Below the pieces are notes generated by a model that saw nothing but the letters and a program-made list of their open reading frames with translations, was not told the origin of the DNA and made no database searches. Source: Mayamaea pseudoterrestris (lineage: Eukaryota; Bacillariophyta; Bacillariophyceae; Sellaphorales; Sellaphoraceae). Taken from it: DNA of 64,000 nucleotides. Below, in pieces: positions 9,372 through 19,953 of this stretch. The stretch spans positions 62,001 through 126,000 of the forward strand of contig BROI01000035.1 of NCBI GenBank assembly GCA_027923505.1, given 5' to 3'. How positions within the stretch are numbered: the stretch's first letter is position 1; each line of letters opens with the position of its first letter. The position numbers and the translations under genes were made by a program.

Positions 9372-10940
9372 TTAACGTTTAATTGCTTTTACCTCATTCA
9401 TAACCGCCTCTATGAGAGACAACCGATCATTGTAAACGTCTGGATCAGCGTCGGCTGCTTCTTTCTCCCAAGTCTCCGATAGATTTTGCAATGCCTCAAA
9501 GACACTGGTGGACGACCAAGCGTCACAGTGCGGTAACATGGCGCGGACTGCGTTCGCGGTCGTTTCAGTTTGTATTAAGGGGGACGACAAGGCTTGCAAC
9601 GCAGAGTTGCACCATTCGCCTGACGTAAATGCTTTGGCAATGGCGTCGTCCACTTGCGATGATGCACTTTCATGCAGCCGTGTGTCCGTCAAGACATCAT
9701 CCGCCAAGGCCAAGAGACGAAGAGCAATTCGCTGAGATAAGCGCGTGTCATTTTGTAACGCATGCGTCAAAAGTTTCCCGACTCGAACTGCACCGTTGAT
9801 GGAGACAAAGTGAGCCTGCGCGTCCCGATTGTTTCGCAAAAGCGCCCCCAGTGCGTAGATAAACTTTTGGAGCTTGACCGTTTCGGAGAAGTCGTACGCT
9901 ATGTCATTGAAAACGTCAATTTGCTCTGTCAGCAAGTCTAAGGCCGTCGTCGGCTGCTGCGTGTGCAATACCATGAGACGCTCCGTGGCGTAGCCGTGAA
10001 ATTCTTCCTGATTCTTCACAGCCGATCCAATGCACCATGCGGCGTGTAGCTGTACTCGATCCACTTTTAAAATCAACTCCTCAATGTTTAAACTATTTGT
10101 GGTCGCATTGACCGAATGTAATTGTGGATCCAGGAGCGAAACAAGCAATGGCCAGCCACCAAGTGTGTGGAAATCGCGCGTCATGTCAATGTCGGTCAAG
10201 TGATACTCCAAATCCATCAAGACTGAAACAATGTCGTCAGGATCAAATGCATTGTCATTGTCGGCGCGATGTCGGTCATTTTTAATGAGTTGCAGCCTTG
10301 TTACAGAATCCGTGTCAAAATATTTCTGCATTTGTCGGATTCTCTCTTTGAGGAGGTCCGGCAGATCCGACAACTCAAACTGACGCAACTGGTCCTGTCT
10401 TTGAGACCAGATGTGATTCATCTTTTTTTCAAACTCTTTCCGTTTCGCACGATCAGTCTTGTCAACGTAAGTTGGAAGCTGTAGGCGTTCTCGTTCCTCA
10501 TCAGGAAGCTGTGCCAGCGTTCGATGCATCATTTCAAAATCCATGTTGTCGATTTGGTTGCTGTCGCTCTTGCTCTTGCTGCTGCTTCTCTTATCGTTCT
10601 TATCGACAATACTATCACTTGATCTATCCTCATTCGCAGAAGTCGCAACAGTGAGTTGGCTTCCATCGGCTTGTATTTGCACGCCGTGTCCTTGTTCGTC
10701 ATCTTGATTGTCGTCCAGCAGCTTGACCCATCGTTCGCCCTTTTCCAAGTCAAGTCGCACATGCATACCTGCAGCAATGGTATCATTATCCCCAAGTAAT
10801 GTCCATTCATTTGTCGCTTGCACTTCAGTGGCCGATGAGAAAGGACATAGCAGAAAATGCAAAGAGGCAATGGCAATGGCAAGGAAGGGTGTACATTTGC
10901 AACATACCCTGCGATCCTTGTGCCGTCGGCGAACGCCCAT
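9372..10940 (-). CDS. SIL1: SIL1-type nucleotide exchange factor for ER Hsp70 (BiP)
   Basis: 522 aa from the ATG at 10938-10940. I chose it because it puts an Arg/Lys head directly before a hydrophobic signal peptide (FLAIAIASLHFLLCPFSSA). The frame also runs upstream to ATGs at 11058-11066, which would bury that signal. SIL1 hallmarks follow: AGMHVRLDLEKGERWVKLL near residue 60, then an armadillo-like helical body with LMDLEYHLTDIDMTRDFHTL and GGWPLLVSLLDP, VQLHAAWCIGSAVKNQ and KFIYALGALLRNN. The family releases ADP from BiP in the ER lumen. There is no KDEL-like end (AIKR), which is common in the family. It is divergent from TAF2 across about 460 bp. Confidence 0.88.
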   Translation of the reverse strand: MGVRRRHKDRRVCCKCTPFLAIAIASLHFLLCPFSSATEVQATNEWTLLGDNDTIAAGMHVRLDLEKGERWVKLLDDNQDDEQGHGVQIQADGSQLTVATSANEDRSSDSIVDKNDKRSSSKSKSDSNQIDNMDFEMMHRTLAQLPDEERERLQLPTYVDKTDRAKRKEFEKKMNHIWSQRQDQLRQFELSDLPDLLKERIRQMQKYFDTDSVTRLQLIKNDRHRADNDNAFDPDDIVSVLMDLEYHLTDIDMTRDFHTLGGWPLLVSLLDPQLHSVNATTNSLNIEELILKVDRVQLHAAWCIGSAVKNQEEFHGYATERLMVLHTQQPTTALDLLTEQIDVFNDIAYDFSETVKLQKFIYALGALLRNNRDAQAHFVSINGAVRVGKLLTHALQNDTRLSQRIALRLLALADDVLTDTRLHESASSQVDDAIAKAFTSGEWCNSALQALSSPLIQTETTANAVRAMLPHCDAWSSTSVFEALQNLSETWEKEAADADPDVYNDRLSLIEAVMNEVKAIKR

Positions 10941-11403
10941 TCTCTGTGATATTGCAATGGTTTGCAGCTTTATTCGACGATCAAGTCCAACAACTATAGA
11001 CTCGTCCGCTTGCATCATGCCTGCCGTGTATGAGGTAAAGAGAGTTGTTTGTTGGCTCATTTTCATCAAACGCGCATTTTTCTATCGCGCAAGAACACGT
11101 GGAGAAAATGAAACTCGATACGACATAAATCACTGTCCTGCGAATAGTGCAACCAAAAATTTCAAAATTTTTCTGGCCACTGTGAGTAAAAGAGTACTAC
11201 TTCTAACTTTGAAATATCAAAGTTTTTGCACTATGTCTCATATAGTACAACTAAAACCCCGAACTTTGTAAAGTCACTACTTTGAGTCGGATAGTGGGCA
11301 GGAAATAAGAATTCACACTGGTGAATGAACGCTGAGCGGCTCTCCACGGCCACAACACACAACATTCGACCATGACAACCTTCCGTCCTCGTATCAGTTT
11401 TGC
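10941..11403. promoter_or_regulatory. Divergent SIL1/TAF2 intergenic region
   Basis: Holds both promoters. About 11150-11250 is AT-rich with self-complementary AAATTTCAAAATTTTT and AACTTTGAAATATCAAAGTT (the latter an imperfect palindrome), flanked by AGTGCAACC and its near complement TTTTGCACT. No TATA box can be assigned. Confidence 0.35.
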
Positions 11404-14400
11404 ATGACAGACTGGAGCGACAGGCAAAGCATTTCATCTGTTAACAAAATGTCAAGCTCTAATCCAGGACCATTGAATTCATCGTCACGGCCATCAATTC
11501 GTCTGACTCTATCATCCTCCGCATCCGCGACTGCTGCATCTTCCTCGGTTGGTGGCACCTTGGCCGGAACCAACGCTGCTTCGTCTTCGACATCAGCTCC
11601 TCACCAAGCTGCACCAGAACCAAAGCGACGAAAGTATACACCCGTTAATTTATCTGCGGATTATGCCAGCGTTTCGCAGCTGACCGTATTGCACCAGCAA
11701 ACTACGTTGCACTTTGTTTTGGATCAACCCATCGCCAAAGAACCAACATGGCATGCGCAGGGTAAAACCACTCTCTATGTCATTCGCAATGAAAGTGAAG
11801 CTCATGAGATTAGTGACGACGCTGCGAGTAGCAGCACGACCATGGCACTGGCGCTCCACTTACGGTCGACCTGTCAAGTCAGGAGCGTTCAAGTAGGTTG
11901 CTTGCAGCAGCAGCAGCAGCAACAAGGCCAAGAAAGCAACACCTTTACTGGAATCAGCAATCTGCGAACGTCGTATCATCATGCAGATCCACTTAAATAT
12001 GTGCTGCTGAAGCCGGCTGCCTCCTACTCTGTTGCTGAAGATGCAAATGCTAGCAATGCAGATGACACGAGCAAGCATCGCTTCCATGCTGATTCGCAAT
12101 CATCACGAGGCGCCGTCGGTATGACGACGGCATTACGAGCTGCCAGCATCGCATCAAACATGGGAGAGTTGCGCATTTCATGTGAGCAGCCGTCAGAAAG
12201 TAGTTTCAAGGACGACCAAGCTGCTCACGTTTGGAAGCAGGTTATAGTGGACGATCACAAAACCTCTGGCGTCATTACACAAGCAATGCAGCAGCAACTG
12301 CGTAGACGATCGACAGACAGGCGCAGCGCTCGACTCGAACTTATATCAGAGCGATTGGCCCATGCTGGGTTACGCGCATTGAGAATTACAGTATCGTATA
12401 CCATTCCATTGGACAACCCGTCCGGTGTTCATCATTTGGGTGGTTTGCACGTTTTATCCGTCTATCCCAATCCACACGTTTACACAACGACGGGAACGCA
12501 CGGAGATCACGAAGGGCCTCGCTGCTGGATGCCATGCGCCGACTCGGCAGCAGTCAATCATCGATATTCGCATGAAATAACGGTGCAAGTGACGGCACCC
12601 ATGGACAATGGCTTGTCAGTTGTGGGTGCCGGGGAAGACTTTGGCTGTGCAAAAGCAATGTTGTTGCACAAGGTTGACTGGGATCGACAGCGTGCAACTG
12701 AGCAATTGGGAGGCGATCATGTTGACATGCTGGAGAGATTGTGGAGAGACTCAAACAATCAGCATGCGACGTTCAGCGATCGCAATTCTAACGTGCATGT
12801 AATTCCTTCTGAGTTTTCCGTTGAGTCGTTGGCGCTGATTCAAGCCACAGTTCTTTGGACTTCTGCGAGTTGGTCGCCTGCTCCGGCTCGGTCCATCGGC
12901 TTTGCTATTGGACCTTTCAAGATTTTGGAAGATCCAGAATACTTTTCTTTTGAGTCATTTACTGACAGTGTGGAAGCTGACGGTGATGACGATAATGATG
13001 ATAGGAGTGAAAGTTTAACGCAGGAGCAGAAGCATCAGGTGTTCGTAGACGCTGCACGGGACGGCGGTGAAGGGTTTCGACAAGTCTACTTTGCGCCCTT
13101 GCACGAGCGAAAACTTGTTCATTATTACACGGATCGCACGTTGTTGCCCAAGACGAGAATTATATTGGCGTCCTTGACGAAGGATCAAACCGATATAACC
13201 GAAAGGTTTGACGCCACCGTTACTGGTTCTACCACGGGTGTTCCGCATCGAGCTTTAGCTTTAATGCGCGACGTGCTTGCGGTTCCTTCATTCCGCACCA
13301 TTGCGTACACGCAGATCTGGATTCCAGATGCTGTTCATGGCGGTGTTACTAGTGGTGCTCTCCATTTGTGTCCCGAAGTCATGATGAATCCATTTCTCGG
13401 TGGCGCCATCTTGGATGCGCGGCTTATACCTCCGGTAAACGCGCGGCTGCCGTTTCACGGGGGCGGCCGCGTTTTACAATTTATGCAAGCTCGATCGGCT
13501 ATCAGAGGCTGGTTAATTGCGGCTCTGCCGCTTGGAGGACACGACGATGTTGGGAACGGGTACATTCTTTCTACGATTGAGTCATTGCTTATGAGTTTAT
13601 ACGAGCGAGGACATGGAGCATACGGTGAAGGTACGTCAATCTCAACGTAATGGTTCTTGCTCCCACTCTATTGCGTCTGCCAAAAGCGCGGCGATAGTAA
13701 CTCAAAAACGGGTCCCGGTAAAAACTGATCACTCACCTCCCCATTTTGTGCATTAGGCGGTGCTCGGGGAGGTAACTTTTACTGCAAACGCTATGCAAGT
13801 AGCAGCGGCCTAAACAGTCCCAATCTCGATTTTCTACCTGTTCAGAATATCGAAGACATTGATCCGGTCATTAGTGGCGTTGGCGCTGTTCCTGTCGGTA
13901 AGAACGCACTAGCATTGTGGTTGTTTATAAACTATGCCTAATTTCGTTTTTTTAACAGACGAGCGACACAATGACCAACTATGGCGCTCGTACACGAACG
14001 GCACTGAATCACACACGGGAGCTTTAGACGAGTTCAATCTTCGTCATCTTTTAGTTAAGGATGCCGTCGAAGCTTTGGAGCGGGGAACCGATAAGGATGG
14101 TAGCGTTCCTCTTCCCTCTATGGGCTGGTTTGGTTCTCACCTATCCCTCTCGTATCTCTCAAGTAACGCAACATCTAGTACCAATCTTGGCTGTGGCGCT
14201 GTGGAGATGCAGCATCCGATCGGTGGACTCGTGTACAGAACTTTGAAGGCAGACGTGCTAAGGGGAGTCGTTGAAGGTCGGGCAGGCGTTTCTAACTTTA
14301 TTCGACTTGTACGAGTCGCCTTTATAGCCGCCCAGCTTGAGGATGTCGGCGAAACGGAGCTTCATTTATCACTTCATCGCGATAAAAAATCTGACAAGGA

Positions 14401-17400
14401 TAGTAGCACCGAAGGCTCGCAACTAGTGGATAGAGTGCAAGGTACAAAGGCCCCTGCCTTCGTTGTGTGTATAAATGAAGTGCTGAAGAAGAAAGGTTTG
14501 TCGCACAATCTTTTTGCACGTGCACTTGAAAGTTTGTCGGGGCGTCATTTACTGGGAAGTTTGGTGGATATCGAAAGGCACGCTGAAGACCCAAGGACGA
14601 GAGGCCCCTTTGTTGATCCTGAAGGCTTCCCAAATTCGTATGTTCGAGGGTCGTCGCAACTGTATTGTCGTGTCGGGGTTTACGTGGAGATGAAGGACAG
14701 CGGATTACAAGCACAAGCTGGCTCTCTAATCGGAAAGGGCATTCAGATGCAATCGTATGCCGAACCAATTATTCCTGAAGGCGGAATCGCTTATGGAGGT
14801 CCGGTTACCATGCGAGTTGTTGAAAATGAGGGACAGTTTCGAGAATATTTACGAGACTTGGATGCCAAGGGAAGTCGTCGAGACTGGGGTGCTGTAACGC
14901 TCCATGCCAAACCTGTTACGTCAGTAAAGGCGCAGACAGCGGCGAACGGAACAATAGAGGCTGGGACACAGAAAGATGCAGGGCACTCTGAAGCATTGGC
15001 GCCTGTTCCATCAATTGATACCAGTGTCCCGACGAAGGGCTTTAACGACGACAATTTCCACGTAGGCGGCTACCAAGCAATTGAATTAATTCGTTTCACG
15101 AATATTACTCCTCTCTTGTGGGTCAGGGTCGACCCAGGCGGTGTATACGGTGGAAGGATTTCAGTTTCTCAACCAGATGCATGTTTAGCAGAGTGCTTGT
15201 ATCACGATGGCGATGCAGCAGCTCAGGTTGATGCCATGCGGGCTTTAGCAGAGCGTCCACTTCATCTACAATCATTATCCAAAGTCACTTCTGTTTTTGA
15301 TGTGAATGTGTCGGAGCTTCCTGTCCGAGTAATCGGAGACTGTCTGCGCGGGTCAGCTGCAGCGCATAGCTCACTTCCGCACACCCCAGCCGTTCGCTCG
15401 CAAGCAGCCCTCGCAATTGCACAATGGCAAAACAATAAGGCACCTAAATCTAAAGATGATGTCGGCGCCGACAATTGGGTGGGATTGAGTTTATTGTTCC
15501 AATATTTTCGAGAGCGGTTTTATGGCAACGGCATCATCATGCCACCTAAGTTCTCACGTTTAAGCGTAAAGAAGACGCCAACGGAAGCACAAGTGGCTGC
15601 AAACGCCGGTGATGGAGGGACAGCCATTTCGAAGAACGATGATGGATACCAGTACTTGGATTTGTTGCTTCACGAGGACAGAGCGTCAGTTTTAGACGAC
15701 TCTGAAGATATCGATGTCGAAGAAGACGAGGAATATCGGGTGCGCACTCAAGTCATCGCGGCGATTGCGTCTGTTCGTGCCGGCGACGGTCAGACACCAC
15801 CTTCGGCTATTCGTTTTGTCGAAAATATACTAGAATCCGACAATGGCGAGTTTACCGGTCACTTAATATACCCGGAAGAGGAGTTTCTTGACGCTCAACT
15901 GAAGATCAAAGAAGAATTGAGCAGCAGCCGTGTCAGTTCTCTCGATTTGCGGCGAAGTCCTGCTATACCTTTCGTTTCAAGCATGCTCACAGCCGACCAT
16001 CTATTATCACTATGTCACATTAATTCCTTCCCAAATAGAATTATGGATCCAACGACCGGAATACCAATGGTAGCAACCGGTTCTCACCCAGTATCAAACT
16101 TGATGAAAATCTCGCGAAGTTGGCTTGATTGGGAGCTATATCGCGAGAAGATGCGCGATGACATTGAAAGTACCACCGCCACTGGTATTTCTGGCAACTG
16201 CCAGAGCGTAGTGGCGCCGAGTGCAATTCTTGCTTTATCGAGTCTTGCTCTTCTGCGGCTTAGCACATCGGAATCATCTGAAGCCACTGACTGGGACATG
16301 CCTTCGAGAGAAGCTGCCACTGTCGCTTTCTACATTCACACATATGACCGCGCGAGTATAACGCAAGATGTGACCCGAGCAGCATGTGCTCAGGCGGCAG
16401 CTTCTCTATTTTGCGCCGCTGACAGATTAAAAACCGAATTATCAAGCGCCGTTGGTTTACTTTCCGCACTTGAATTTTTGCTCGAAAAAATACAAGGTGT
16501 GTCATTGCGTAATCACAGTTCAAATGCCGTGCTCTGCGCTAAACCTCTATTTGCTCGCTTAATGTTGCAGATGATCGCACTTCACCAGGTCTGCGAGAGA
16601 CGCTAGCGCTTATCATGATGGATGTATCCACTGGCAAAGTATCGTCAATGCAGCGCGTTGGCGTGGTTGGTGGACGAAACGACTTGGTTGCTTCGACAGC
16701 TCGTTTGATGACTGGCCCGTTAGGGGCAAGCCATGGAGGTGATAGAGGCAGCAGTATGCTGACGAGCGTTTCGCCGGCCATGTTTCCAGCAGCAAGCGCC
16801 GTCAACGATGGAGCGCGGCGCGGTTTTCGACTCCTCACTCGGGCTGGGCATCCTCGCGAGATGGTGACCCAAGATGTGGTCGTTCGAGTTGCTGAATTCG
16901 CCACTCGACTTTGGAGAACAATTAATGGCGAGCCGACTACATTGCTTGGAAGTAAGCCGCATGCGATGTCGGTCGGAGTATGTTCCTATAGTGGGGCACT
17001 TCGATGCTCATTACTCGCATTGTGGCAATGGTTATGGCCTAAGGGCTGTTTTGCCCTTCTCTCAGTGCAAGCGTGGGGTAGCCAGCTACGCGACGTCATG
17101 CAAACTACCGAAGAGGAGAAAGTTGAAGGCGCAAAGGAGGAAGTAGCGCTGGACGACATTAACCAGCTCGTTACAATAATGCTTGATCGCCAAGCATGGC
17201 GTGGCGAGATGGCTAAAAAGGCATATGATATGTACGCAGCTACAAAAGGATCGTCTGTAAAGGCTGAGCAGGGCATTGGGCAACCGCTACCGCCAATCAG
17301 AAAAGACGAAGCTTTTAAGCAGGGTGGCTGGATAGCGTCCGCCGCGCAACAGCGTCGCAAGCTTGCGCTCGACGGCGGCAGAGCTGTAACAACCCTTCGC

Positions 17401-17430
17401 CTGACGAAGAAGAACACGAATGACGCATAA
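11404..17430 (+). CDS. TAF2: TFIID subunit TAF2 (inactive M1-aminopeptidase fold)
   Basis: Four exons: 11404-13630, 13757-13897, 13959-16496 and 16571-17430. All introns are GT-AG, phase 1, of 126, 61 and 74 nt, giving 1,921 aa. The N-terminus has the TAF2/M1 opening (SVSQLTVLHQQTTLHFVLD), then GLHVLSVYPNP, the RCWMPCADS element equivalent to the peptidase substrate-entry strand, and YSHEITVQVTAPM. The zinc motif HExxH is absent, as expected for TAF2. The long C-terminal half is helical, with Ser/Ala-rich and acidic inserts (for example DDSEDIDVEEDEE). TAF2 helps TFIID contact the initiator at transcription start. The protein is much longer than human TAF2 (~1,200 aa). The start could also be the in-frame ATG 45 nt downstream. 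Confidence 0.85.
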
Positions 17431-18552
17431 TTATAAGGATTACACTCTATTTGATTGTAATCGTAAGGCGAGGTCGTTTGTGGAAAATTACATGTATTGA
17501 TCAGTATCGCAAGTATCCAAAAGTGAGCCCACACTTAATCCTGGTCGCCCTACAAGAATGCGACACAATACACGCCACACGTTCCACAGCAATAGGATAT
17601 GTACATGTCAATTGAGCGAATCTTCAAAGATCGCATTCCCTTGCCCATCTGAATGGAGTGGATAAGGCGACATTTTGAACCATTGTATTAAACGTGTGGC
17701 CGTGTACGGAATCGGTAAAAACCGATAATTTACTGCGCAATATCATTGGATCCATAATGAACTTTATTGAAATGGTTTGAGACAATCAGCACCATGATAC
17801 GTGGGTGGGTATAATGAATTAATGTTGTCATGCGCGAGCTTTTGTTTTGAGTGCAGTTACTTTGGAAGCAAGACAATGGCTCATAGAGCTTCATATCAGC
17901 ATTGCGGGGTGATAGCAGCAACGCTAAGCTTTTGATCACTTTAGCCGCAAAATCGACGATGCAGTGCCTGCATAGAGCGCGAATTTGTTGTCGACCATTG
18001 TCTGATTGTATATTGACAGTGTCCAATCAATGTAAGTTCTCAACGGCTCAGACTAGGCTTGTCCCACGAAAAGAAGGCACAATGATGCAAAGGCTTGGGA
18101 CTGAATCCCTTATTTAGGACCATTCGATGTTTGTGTTCTGAGTACTCCTAGGTGGCTTGTTGGCGACTGGCGACACTGGAGAGGTCGAGGCAACGCCCGA
18201 AACCAACGATGGTTGATGCGGTTGCTGTTGTTGCTCAACATCGTCATTCACCGGCCATGAATGCTTTCCTTCTTCCATTACTGTTATCGATCCATGATAA
18301 AAGATGAAGACGAAATATTACGCCGTTCGTCGCACGATAATCAGATTCGGCAGATGGTTCGTGGTTCGACAATTTAGCCGCTGCATCAACATCGTTATAT
18401 TTTGCTTCAAATTCTTTTCGTATATTCAAACCTGACACTAAAGACAGTAGGAGACTCGTTAGCTTTCTTTTACACGACCACAGCATGAAGGACGCAAGAT
18501 CAGTGCAGTGAGCTTGAGAGCTGTCCACCAGCATCGCCGGTACAATAATGTC
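17431..18552. other. Intergenic region, possible small minus-strand gene remnant
   Basis: No complete gene is supported. On the minus strand two stretches have protein-like composition: KEFEAKYNDVDAAAKL within 18345-18430, and MEEGKHSWPVNDDVEQQQQP running from about 18284 to a stop near 18117. Between them GTAATATT and AACAG could be intron borders, but joining there gives a stop, so no clean model results. A CTAAC...CTTTAG intron-end-like string sits near 18440-18460. The rest (17431-18100) looks like spacer. Confidence 0.25.
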
Positions 18553-18764
18553 AGTTCTTTTTACTATTGCCTGATGACGCAGTTTTCACTGGCACTCGTT
18601 TCGCACTATTGCCTTGTGACTGACACTCGTTTCGTACTATTGCCTTGTGACGCAGTTTTCACTGGCACTCGTTTCGCAGTATTGCCTTGTGACGTTCTTT
18701 TCACTGACACTCGTTTTATACTATTGCCTTATGACGCAGTTTTCACTGGCACTAGTTTTGTGCA
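18553..18764 (+). repeat. 42-bp minisatellite, array 1
   Basis: Five imperfect copies of a ~42-bp unit (one shortened by ~11 bp). Each carries TGACGCAGTTTTCACTGGCA, then CTCGTTTCGTACTATTGCCT. The same unit recurs reversed at 43340-43592 and 54564-54775. The array ends about 90 bp before the ATG at 18854. Confidence 0.9.
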
Positions 18765-18853
18765 ACTGACAATGGGTCCAGATCTGATCAGGACTTCCAT
18801 ACTTGTACGCCGCTGATCCATGGAAGTGAGCAGTGAACGTCCATTGTCTCATC

Positions 18854-19912
18854 ATGGTAAAGAGAGAGGTTGTTCACGGCTTCAAAGCCCTTGCTGCACA
18901 TTTGCAGCGTTTATTGAGTCGATACCAACAGTCGCCAATACTTTTGCTCGAGAGCCATCCACTGCACGACAGTTCTGGTAAACGGATTCAAGGAAGCAAA
19001 CAAGTTTCTGATGCATGTCGTCGAGTACATTTCTTACTGAGTCAGCAACTCAATCTACGTACAGTTTCAATGCATACTAGTTCCGACTACGAGTATGCCT
19101 TTCAAACGACACCAAGCTTACCCGATGCGGTGCGGCAAATGGCACAACGAACAGGTGCAGATACAATTGTAGCAGTCGGCTCAGGTCAAGCCATCGACTT
19201 GGCAAAAGCAGTAAGCAACCAGTTTTACTCGACAATATTGGTACCAGCAACGTATGGGGCTACCATGGTGGCTGGCACTTCGCATGCACTCTTGCTCGAC
19301 AAGGAGGAGGAAGCAATCATGCCGGTCGAATCAATTAGCTCTCTTGACAAAGAACTTGTCATTGTCACGCCGGATACCTCCTCTATCGAGACAGACATGC
19401 AAGAGACGGCCATACTAGCTGCAATTTCCATTCTTTTGGATGCCATGCTGCAGGCCAAACAAGGACAAGACCTTACGACATTGAACAATCTCTTGACGAC
19501 ACTTGCTGCCAAACTTCACCACAATAGTGCAACTAAAACCAGTCAAGAACAAATTTGCGATGCTCTTCACAAAACAGGATCATACGTTTCCTATGGTCTT
19601 GAGTCTCAGGACCGATCCATTCCAGTGGCGCTAGTGGCTTCCTTGTCGCCTTCCGTCTTTTCGGAAATACATCCTTTGGCTTTGATGGCCAGCTCTGTCC
19701 CGTCGCTGCATCGCATGCTTACAAAGCTCGATACTGCGCATGCAAATTTACTTGACGTGTCCATGCTGCAGCTTGCACCAAAGGTTGTGACTACCGAGCC
19801 AGTTGAACGTTTGCTATCCCTCGTTCATGACAACCAAGCAGCCTGGCAATGCTTTGACGTACGCGACAAGGTATATCGCGAAGCGCTAAGAGACCATTTA
19901 CTAGTTCAGTAA
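18854..19912 (+). CDS. Iron-containing alcohol dehydrogenase-like protein
   Basis: 352 aa from the ATG at 18854; a GTG 21 nt upstream is not a likely eukaryotic start. The Rossmann-like core has the family's nucleotide motif in altered form (TIVAVGSGQAIDLAKAVSNQ for the usual GGGSxxDxAK), followed by STILVPATYGATMVAGTSHA, the equivalent of the PTT(A/Y)GTGSE strand. This resembles the maleylacetate reductase and iron-ADH branch. The metal-binding histidines of the helical domain (DxxxH...H) are not evident; the C-terminal half keeps only HPLALMAS and general helical character. Either it is a divergent enzyme or it has lost metal catalysis. No leader is seen, so it is probably cytosolic. Confidence 0.65.
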   Translation: MVKREVVHGFKALAAHLQRLLSRYQQSPILLLESHPLHDSSGKRIQGSKQVSDACRRVHFLLSQQLNLRTVSMHTSSDYEYAFQTTPSLPDAVRQMAQRTGADTIVAVGSGQAIDLAKAVSNQFYSTILVPATYGATMVAGTSHALLLDKEEEAIMPVESISSLDKELVIVTPDTSSIETDMQETAILAAISILLDAMLQAKQGQDLTTLNNLLTTLAAKLHHNSATKTSQEQICDALHKTGSYVSYGLESQDRSIPVALVASLSPSVFSEIHPLALMASSVPSLHRMLTKLDTAHANLLDVSMLQLAPKVVTTEPVERLLSLVHDNQAAWQCFDVRDKVYREALRDHLLVQ

Positions 19913-19953
19913 AAGACTAATGGATCACACTCTTATTGATGCTCCTTCTATTT

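Noticed and set aside
16986-17534. 182-codon open frame on the minus strand
   Set aside because: Antisense to the last TAF2 exon, no recognisable domain.
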